In this document: positions 6,713 to 12,036 of the stretch, one piece after another
Numbering within the stretch: position 1 is the first letter of the stretch
Layout of the letters: the number at the start of each line of letters is the position of its first letter
Assembly (NCBI GenBank): GCA_946481065.1
Contig: CAMLMA010000051.1
Location: forward strand, 1-12,036
Source: an uncultured Nitrosomonadales bacterium
GTDB lineage: Bacteria > Pseudomonadota > Gammaproteobacteria > Burkholderiales > Methylophilaceae
Direction: 5' to 3'
DNA: 12,036 nucleotides
The notes under the pieces: model-generated
The model's database searches: none
What the model was told of the DNA's origin: nothing
The model's input: the letters and a program-made list of their open reading frames with translations, nothing else
Made by a program: the position numbers and the translations under genes

Positions 6713-6722
6713 TCAGCGCCTG

Positions 6723-7886
6723 TCAGGTGGCGGCAAATGCATAGCCGGCCTTGCTACCGCGCTTGACCTCGTACATCGCCTGATCGGCTCGACGCAGCAC
6801 ATCAACGGCACTGAGATCATGGTAAGGGAAGATACAGATGCCGATGCTGGCTGAAAGATGTTCGATCTTTGGCAACTGCTTGATCTCGAACGGCTGCTCC
6901 AACTGTTGTAACAGCTTCTTGGCCATCACCTCTGCCGCAGGGCGGCTGCCGATATCCCTCGCCAGTACAAAGAATTCGTCTCCGCTTAGGCGTGAAAGCG
7001 TATCGGAATCGCGCAATACGCGCTGAAAACGCCGGGCCACTTCCTGCAGCACCTGATCGCCGACCCCATGGCCATAGGTGTCGTTGATAGGCTTGAAGCG
7101 ATCAAGGTCAAGATACAGGCCGGCACAGATCTGGTCGTTGCGTACGGCGTAGTTGATGGCTTGCTCAACACGATCCATCAACAGCTCGCGATTAGGTAGC
7201 GAAGTCAGATTGTCATGCAATGCGCGATCCTGCTGCAGGCGGCGCTCCTTCTCCAGCTCCATCTCACGCAGGAACAGCGCCCGGTCCTGCGCCTCGGCTG
7301 TGTAACACGCAAATGCACCGACCACGTTGGCCGAGACGATGAAAAAGTTATAACTCACCATGGGAATCAACGGCAACGTCTTGATCCAGAGGAACGCGGC
7401 ATTGAAAGCCGCCAGCAACGCCAAACCACTCAGCAACGCATTTGGGAAGCGCAGGCCACAAAAACAATAGACCCAGAAAGTGATGAGGATCAGCCCGCCA
7501 TAGAAATAAGTCAGTGCCCAATCGGGCAAAAACGACATCTTGGCCATGAGGCCGATGCCGCCGACGATGCCGGTCACCGCGAGGCAAAGCTGGCTGTAGC
7601 GTTCGTATTTCTTGAAGAAAGTGAAACAGAGTGCGGCGAGGGCCAGCAGGATGACGCCGCTACGAATATACCAGACCTTGAGCACAGCATCTGCCGGCAG
7701 GAACAGGACATCGAGAAAGCCATACAGGCCATACATGACAGCCCCGACCACCAGCGCGATACGCGCCTGCTGGCGAAGTCTTGGCAAGGCATAGAGACGG
7801 TAATGCAGCTCAAGACGCCGGGTTTTAAAGCGCAACGTCCATTTGTGCAGGGAGGAGTGTTCGAGTAGGTTTTGACCGATCAGCAT
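6723..7886 (-). CDS. Membrane-bound diguanylate cyclase, six-TM sensor with SGDEF active site
   Basis: The 387-residue protein has an N-terminal basic cytoplasmic stretch and six predicted membrane helices at about 43-63, 73-91, 99-118, 126-145, 148-168 and 176-195. A charged helical linker follows (about 200-223), then a GGDEF domain that would make cyclic di-GMP from two GTP. The domain shows [10 protein letters not shown] (224-233), [19 protein letters not shown] (259-277), an RxxD inhibitory I-site (Arg292, Asp295) five residues before the signature, and a C-terminal [16 protein letters not shown]. The signature reads SGDEF (301-305): the first Gly is Ser (AGC), a change tolerated in some active cyclases. 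Asp262 and the DEF acidic residues are intact, so activity is likely. It lies between pheA and hisC with its own candidate promoter and terminator. The input sensed is unknown. The ATG has a weak ribosome site. Confidence 0.9.
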   Translation of the reverse strand: MLIGQNLLEHSSLHKWTLRFKTRRLELHYRLYALPRLRQQARIALVVGAVMYGLYGFLDVLFLPADAVLKVWYIRSGVILLALAALCFTFFKKYERYSQLCLAVTGIVGGIGLMAKMSFLPDWALTYFYGGLILITFWVYCFCGLRFPNALLSGLALLAAFNAAFLWIKTLPLIPMVSYNFFIVSANVVGAFACYTAEAQDRALFLREMELEKERRLQQDRALHDNLTSLPNRELLMDRVEQAINYAVRNDQICAGLYLDLDRFKPINDTYGHGVGDQVLQEVARRFQRVLRDSDTLSRLSGDEFFVLARDIGSRPAAEVMAKKLLQQLEQPFEIKQLPKIEHLSASIGICIFPYHDLSAVDVLRRADQAMYEVKRGSKAGYAFAAT

Positions 7887-7926
7887 GAATCGCTAACGAC
7901 ATCCCTGAATCGCTTGTTGTACTGCT

Positions 7927-7955
7927 ATCTAAGCACCTTTGTCAGATCACTGCAA
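7927..7955 (-). promoter_or_regulatory. Candidate promoter of the diguanylate cyclase gene
   Basis: On the minus strand TTGCAG (7950-7955, inside the 3' end of pheA) lies 17 bp before TTAGAT (7927-7932), which is preceded by TGC as in extended -10 promoters. Transcription would start near 7920, about 34 nt before the ATG. No terminator is seen between pheA and this gene, so read-through from pheA is also possible. Confidence 0.4.
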
Positions 7956-9009
7956 CTGGGTAGGAGCCTAAAACCTTAAGGAAGGAAGCCCGTGTCGCCA
8001 GCTCTTTCAGCGCGGCCGCAACCGCGGCATCCTGCTGGTGCCCGTCGATATCGACGAAGAACACGTATTCCCAGAGACCGGCACGCGATGGCCGCGATTC
8101 GAACTTGCTCATGCTCACCCCATGCTTGGAGAAGGGGCTCAACAATTCCACCACCGCTCCCGGCACATTCTTGGTCGCCAGCAGCAGCGAGGTCTTGTCT
8201 CGGCCGGAGGGCGCGACGTCGTGCAGGGATAGCACAAGGAAGCGCGTCGTATTCTTGGGATCGTCCTCGATATTGGCGCTCAGCACCGCCAGATCGAACA
8301 GCTCGGCTGCGCGCCGGCTGGCGATTGCAGCCGCACCCGCTTCGCCGGCAGCAAGGCGCGCCGCTTCGGCGTTACTGACCACCGCCTGGCGCTCAACGCC
8401 CGGCAGGTTGAGATTGAGCCATTCATGGCACTGGGCCAGCGATTGTGCGTGTGAATAGACCTTACGCACGGCTGCTTTGTCCGCGGCCTTCGACAACAGG
8501 TTGTGATGCACCGGCAGCGTGACTTCGCCGCAGATATGCAGACTGGTCGCCATCAAGAGATCAAGCGTGCGACCCACGGCGCCTTCTGTGGAATTCTCCA
8601 CCGGAACCACGCCATAGTCGACCTGACCTGATTCGACCATACGGAACACGTCGTCGATGGAAGCGCATTGCACAGGCGACGTCAGCCCACCGAACTGCTT
8701 GTTGGCGGCTTCCTCACTGAAGGTGCCCATGGGGCCGAGAAAGGCGACGGAGAGCTCTTTCTCCAGTGCGCGGCAATTGGACATGACGCTGCGGAAGATC
8801 GCCGTGATGGCTTCGCCAGACAACGGTCCTGCATTGTGGTCGAGCAGGCGGCGCAGCACCTGCGCCTCGCGCTCGGGGCGATAGATGGGGCCGCCACCCT
8901 TGAGGTTGCCGATCTCTCGCGCCAGCTGCGCGCGCTGGTTGACCAGCTCTAGCAACTGCTCATCGATCGCATCGATCTGGTCACGGCATTGTTTGAGTTG
9001 ATCGCTCAT
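7942..9009 (-). CDS. pheA: Bifunctional chorismate mutase / prephenate dehydratase
   Basis: PheA turns chorismate into prephenate and then phenylpyruvate, the branch leading to phenylalanine. The 355 residues show three domains. The AroQ-type chorismate mutase is at about 1-85 (RDQIDAIDEQLLELVNQRA, then YRPEREAQVLRRL). The prephenate dehydratase is at about 87-262, with FLGPMGTFSEEAA, VVPVENSTEGAVGRTLD and the catalytic TRF at 255-257. A C-terminal ACT domain from about 272 carries ESRP at 304-307 and a PGAVVELL segment corresponding to the GALV motif, which marks phenylalanine feedback control. The start codon overlaps the serC stop by 4 nt (ATGA), so it is coupled to serC. The gyrA-serC-pheA order is common in betaproteobacteria. 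Confidence 0.97.
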   Translation of the reverse strand: MSDQLKQCRDQIDAIDEQLLELVNQRAQLAREIGNLKGGGPIYRPEREAQVLRRLLDHNAGPLSGEAITAIFRSVMSNCRALEKELSVAFLGPMGTFSEEAANKQFGGLTSPVQCASIDDVFRMVESGQVDYGVVPVENSTEGAVGRTLDLLMATSLHICGEVTLPVHHNLLSKAADKAAVRKVYSHAQSLAQCHEWLNLNLPGVERQAVVSNAEAARLAAGEAGAAAIASRRAAELFDLAVLSANIEDDPKNTTRFLVLSLHDVAPSGRDKTSLLLATKNVPGAVVELLSPFSKHGVSMSKFESRPSRAGLWEYVFFVDIDGHQQDAAVAAALKELATRASFLKVLGSYPVAVI

Positions 9010-10088
9010 GCATGCGCCCGTTCGAAATCTTTCATGAACCCGACCAAAGTGGCCACGCCTTCCACCGGCATCGCGTTATAGATCGATGCACGCATGCCAC
9101 CCACCAGCTTATGGCCCTTCAATTGCAGCAGGCCATGCTCTGCCGCATGCGCCAGGAACGTCGCGTCGAGCGACGCGTCAGCGATGCGGAACGGGACGTT
9201 CATACGCGAGCGGTTCTCCCTTGCGACCGGCGCCTCGTAGAAATCAGTACTGTCGAGATAATCGTACAGCATGTCCGCTTTCAGGATGTTGGTTTTTTCC
9301 ATGGCAGACAAACCACCCATGGCCTTGAGCCACTTGAATACCAGACCAGCGATGTAGATGCCGTAGGTCGGCGGCGTGTTGTACATGGAATCGTTGTCTG
9401 CGTGGGTCTTGTAATCGAACATCGTCGGTGTGCCGGGTAGCGTCTGGCCGATGAGGTCGTCCCGCACGATGACGATGGTGAGCCCGGCCGGCCCGATGTT
9501 CTTCTGCGCGCCGGCATAGATCAGGCCGAACTTGCTGACGTCGATCGGACGCGACAGGATATGGGAGGACATGTCGGCCACCAACGGGACATCCCCCGTG
9601 TCGGGCGTCCAGAAGATCTCGACGCCGCCAATGGTCTCGTTGGAAGTGTAGTGCACATAAGCAGCGTCAGGAGCGAGACGCCACTGATCCTGCGCTGGCG
9701 CATAGGTGTAATTGCGGTCACGGGATGAAGCCACCACGTTGACCTCACAATAACGTCTGGCCTCCTCGATCGCTTTTACCGACCACAGGCCGGAATCGAG
9801 ATAATCGGCTCGCGTCCTGCCGCGCAGCAGATTCATGGGGATCATGGAGAACTGGCTGTGTGCCCCACCCTGCAGGAAAAGCACCTTGTAATTGGCAGGG
9901 ATCGCCATCAATTCGCGCAGATCGGCCTCGGCCTCCGCCGCAATACCCAAGAACGCCTTGCCGCGGTGACTCATCTCCATCACCGACATGCCACTGCCAT
10001 GCCAATCCAGCAGCTCGTCTCGCGCTTGCTCCAGCACCACCCTGGGAAGCACCGCCGGACCAGCGGAAAAATTGTAGATCTGCGTCAA
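9006..10088 (-). CDS. serC: Phosphoserine aminotransferase SerC
   Basis: SerC is a PLP enzyme that converts 3-phosphohydroxypyruvate and glutamate to O-phosphoserine, and serves the matching step of PLP synthesis (4-phosphohydroxythreonine). The 360 residues match the family. Visible are NFSAGPAVLP at 6-15, GSGMSVMEMSHRGKAF at 31-46, FLQGGAHSQFSMIPMNLL at 71-88, the Schiff-base Lys196 in YAGAQKNIGPAGLT, and NRSRMNVPF at 292-300. The start is a rare TTG at 10086-10088. The conserved N-terminus begins exactly there (MTQIYNFSAG), no in-frame ATG or GTG lies upstream before a stop, and AGGTGG sits 7 nt away. The Shine-Dalgarno overlaps the gyrA stop codon, linking serC translation to gyrA. Confidence 0.97.
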   Translation of the reverse strand: MTQIYNFSAGPAVLPRVVLEQARDELLDWHGSGMSVMEMSHRGKAFLGIAAEAEADLRELMAIPANYKVLFLQGGAHSQFSMIPMNLLRGRTRADYLDSGLWSVKAIEEARRYCEVNVVASSRDRNYTYAPAQDQWRLAPDAAYVHYTSNETIGGVEIFWTPDTGDVPLVADMSSHILSRPIDVSKFGLIYAGAQKNIGPAGLTIVIVRDDLIGQTLPGTPTMFDYKTHADNDSMYNTPPTYGIYIAGLVFKWLKAMGGLSAMEKTNILKADMLYDYLDSTDFYEAPVARENRSRMNVPFRIADASLDATFLAHAAEHGLLQLKGHKLVGGMRASIYNAMPVEGVATLVGFMKDFERAHA

Positions 10089-10095
10089 TCGGCCA

Positions 10096-10101
10096 CCACC
10101 T
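10096..10101 (-). promoter_or_regulatory. serC ribosome binding site on the gyrA stop codon
   Basis: AGGTGG on the minus strand overlaps the TAG stop of gyrA (10100-10102) and stands 7 nt before the serC TTG start. It supports the TTG start and suggests that ribosomes ending gyrA help start serC. Confidence 0.65.
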
Positions 10102-12036
10102 ACTGTTCGTCTTGTTCGTCGTCGGTCTCGACCACTTTTTCCAGACCGGAGAGTTTTTCGCCCTCGCCCAGATTGATCAGGGTCACCCCTTGGGTCGCAC
10201 GGCCCAGTTCACGGATCTCCTTGACGCGCGTGCGGATCAGCACGCCGCCGGTCGTGATCAGCATGATCTCGTCGTCGTCGCCGACCAGGCGCGCTGCGAC
10301 GACTGTGCCGTTACGTTCGCTGGTCACGATAGCCTTCACACCCTGCGTGCCGCGACCGGAGTGACGGAAATCAGCCAGTGCCGTACGTTTGCCATAACCG
10401 TTCTCGGTAGCGACCAGCACGGTCTGCTGTTCGTTGTCGGCGATCAGCAAGGAGATCACCTGCTGTTTGGCCTGCAACTTCATGCCACGCACGCCGCGCG
10501 TGTTGCGGCCCATCGGGCGTACGTCTTCCTCATCGAACCAGACCGCCTTGCCGGCATTGGACACGAGAACGACATCGTTGGCACCGTTGGTGATCTCGGC
10601 TCCGATCAGGAAATCGTTGTCATCAAGGTTGATGGCGATGATGCCTGACTTGCGCGGGTTGGAGAACTCGACCAGCGAGGTCTTCTTCACGGTGCCCATG
10701 CTGGTCGCCATGAAGATGTAATGGTTCTCGTCGAACTCCTTGACCGGCAGGATGGCATTGATCTTCTCGCCCTCTTCCAGCGGGAACAGGTTGACGATCG
10801 GCTTGCCGCGACTGATGCGGCTGCCCTGCGGCACCTCGTAGACCTTGAGCCAGTAGACGCGGCCGCGGCTTGAGAAGCACAGGATGTAATCATGGGTGTT
10901 GGCGACGAACATCTTGTCGATGAAATCGTCTTCCTTGGTCGCGGTCGCCTGCTTGCCTCGGCCGCCACGACGCTGGGCTCGATACTCATCCAGCGGCTGC
11001 GATTTGATGTAGCCAGTGTGCGATAGCGTCACGACCACGTCTTGCGGCGTGATCAGGTCTTCCAGCGACAGGTCCTGCGCATTCTGGATGATCTCGCTAC
11101 GGCGTTTGTCGCCGAATTGCTGGCGGATCGCCGAGAGTTCTTCAACGATGATCGCGGTCACGCGCTCGGACTTGGCCAGGATATCGAGCAGGTCGGCGAT
11201 GACATCCATCACCTCCTTGTATTCGTTGACGATCTTGTCTTGTTCCAGACCGGTCAGGCGTTGCAGTCGCATCTGCAGGATCTCTTGCGCCTGCACGTCG
11301 GAGAGTCGGTAGCCTTTCGGCGTCATACCAAAGTCGACTGACAACCCGTCAGGGCGAGAAGCTTCCATCGCTGCGCGTTTCAGCATCTCTTCAACGACAG
11401 GCGACGTCCAGGTACGCGCCATCAACTCGCGCTTGGCATCCGGCGGCGTCGGCGCAGCCTTGATCAACGCGATCATCTCGTCGACATTCGCCAATGCCAC
11501 GGCCAGACCTTCCAGCACATGGCCGCGCTCGCGTGCCTTGCGCAGTTCGAATACGGTGCGGCGCGTGATGACTTCGCGACGATGACGCAGGAAGGCTTCC
11601 AGCATCTGCTTGAGGTTGAGCAGACGCGGCTGACCGTCCAGCAGGGCCACCATGTTCATGCCGAAGGTATCCTGCAACTGGGTCTGCTTGTACAGATTGT
11701 TGAGGATGACTTCGGGTACTTCGCCGCGCTTGAGCTCGATGACCACACGCATACCCGACTTGTCGGATTCATCGCGCAGGTCAGAGATACCCTCGATCTT
11801 CTTGTCGTTGACCAGTTCGGCGATCTTTTCGATCAGGGACTTCTTGTTCACCTGATACGGCAGCTCGTCGATGATGAGCGCCTGGCGGTTACCCTTCTCC
11901 ATGTCTTCAACATGTGTGCGGCCACGCATGACGACACGGCCACGACCGGTGCGGTAGCCTTCCTTGACGCCGACCGTTCCATAGATGATGCCCGCGGTCG
12001 GGAAATCCGGTGCCGGGATGATGTCGATCAGTTCAT
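10100..12036 (-). CDS. gyrA: DNA gyrase subunit A (5' end cut by window edge)
   Basis: GyrA is the DNA-cleaving subunit of gyrase, which adds negative supercoils using ATP hydrolysed by GyrB. The visible 644 residues start inside the breakage-reunion domain at ELIDIIPAPDFPTAGIIYG. The winged-helix part with catalytic Tyr and the quinolone-resistance region is therefore missing off the right edge. Present are GYRTGRGRVVMRGR, LPYQVNK, the coiled-coil and dimer region, and the beta-pinwheel DNA-wrapping domain. The GyrA-box reads QRRGGRG, which separates gyrase from ParC. The C-terminus is an acidic tail (ETDDEQDEQ). The open frame runs through the window edge, so the first in-window Met at 11927-11929 is not the true start. 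serC follows after 11 nt. Confidence 0.97.
   Translation of the reverse strand, partial: ELIDIIPAPDFPTAGIIYGTVGVKEGYRTGRGRVVMRGRTHVEDMEKGNRQALIIDELPYQVNKKSLIEKIAELVNDKKIEGISDLRDESDKSGMRVVIELKRGEVPEVILNNLYKQTQLQDTFGMNMVALLDGQPRLLNLKQMLEAFLRHRREVITRRTVFELRKARERGHVLEGLAVALANVDEMIALIKAAPTPPDAKRELMARTWTSPVVEEMLKRAAMEASRPDGLSVDFGMTPKGYRLSDVQAQEILQMRLQRLTGLEQDKIVNEYKEVMDVIADLLDILAKSERVTAIIVEELSAIRQQFGDKRRSEIIQNAQDLSLEDLITPQDVVVTLSHTGYIKSQPLDEYRAQRRGGRGKQATATKEDDFIDKMFVANTHDYILCFSSRGRVYWLKVYEVPQGSRISRGKPIVNLFPLEEGEKINAILPVKEFDENHYIFMATSMGTVKKTSLVEFSNPRKSGIIAINLDDNDFLIGAEITNGANDVVLVSNAGKAVWFDEEDVRPMGRNTRGVRGMKLQAKQQVISLLIADNEQQTVLVATENGYGKRTALADFRHSGRGTQGVKAIVTSERNGTVVAARLVGDDDEIMLITTGGVLIRTRVKEIRELGRATQGVTLINLGEGEKLSGLEKVVETDDEQDEQ

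Noticed and set aside
9860..10648. Plus-strand open frame of 262 codons across the serC/gyrA junction
   Set aside because: Antisense to two certain genes and with low-complexity composition; no domain seen.
1..12036. Search for CRISPR arrays, insertion sequences, tRNA or rRNA genes, toxin-antitoxin pairs or defence genes
   Set aside because: No regular repeats, terminal inverted repeats with a transposase, cloverleaf-like sequence or defence domain was seen. The window is core metabolism.

Overview
The window is an ordinary but informative stretch of bacterial chromosome. It most likely comes from a betaproteobacterial methylotroph of the Methylophilaceae (Methylobacillus/Methylovorus type). 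That placement is inferred from the complete pqqABCD plus pqqE set, the gyrA-serC-pheA-hisC gene order common in betaproteobacteria, moderate GC content and the protein styles. No 16S or other marker is present to prove it. Reading is dense, and nearly every gene is on the minus strand except one FadL-type porin.

Left part (1-2959, minus strand): a pqq operon in the order pqqA-pqqB-pqqC-pqqD-pqqE. PqqA is a 23-residue precursor peptide, too short for most gene finders. PqqE is cut by the left edge. pqqB to pqqE are tightly packed, with gaps of 11, 8 and 29 nt. A 137-nt gap separates pqqA from pqqB and holds two hairpins, one followed by a T6 run. A 16-bp direct repeat flanks pqqA. This layout fits making much more precursor peptide than enzymes. 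Together the products turn the Glu and Tyr of PqqA into pyrroloquinoline quinone, the cofactor of periplasmic methanol, alcohol and glucose dehydrogenases.

Middle (2960-4500): a divergent intergenic region with two perfect palindromes and a plausible sigma70 promoter drives an outer-membrane FadL/OmpP1-family protein on the plus strand. The gene ends in a large bidirectional terminator shared with the convergent aromatic cluster.

Right part (4502-12036, minus strand; transcription order is right to left): gyrA (5' end missing), serC (TTG start, Shine-Dalgarno on the gyrA stop), pheA (4-nt overlap with serC), a six-transmembrane SGDEF diguanylate-cyclase gene that appears to have its own promoter and terminator, then hisC (GTG start) and a type I-beta DAHP synthase (4-nt overlap with hisC). 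Apart from gyrA and the signalling gene these make serine/PLP precursors and aromatic amino acids. DAHP synthase is the entry step of the shikimate route, PheA makes phenylpyruvate, and HisC-type and SerC-type PLP aminotransferases serve histidine/aromatic and serine synthesis.

I found no mobile element, CRISPR array, tRNA, rRNA or defence system, and no clearly new multi-gene system. The most interesting parts are the RNA-level architecture around pqqA, the palindromes in the pqqA/fadL divergent region, and the signalling gene inserted in the aromatic cluster.
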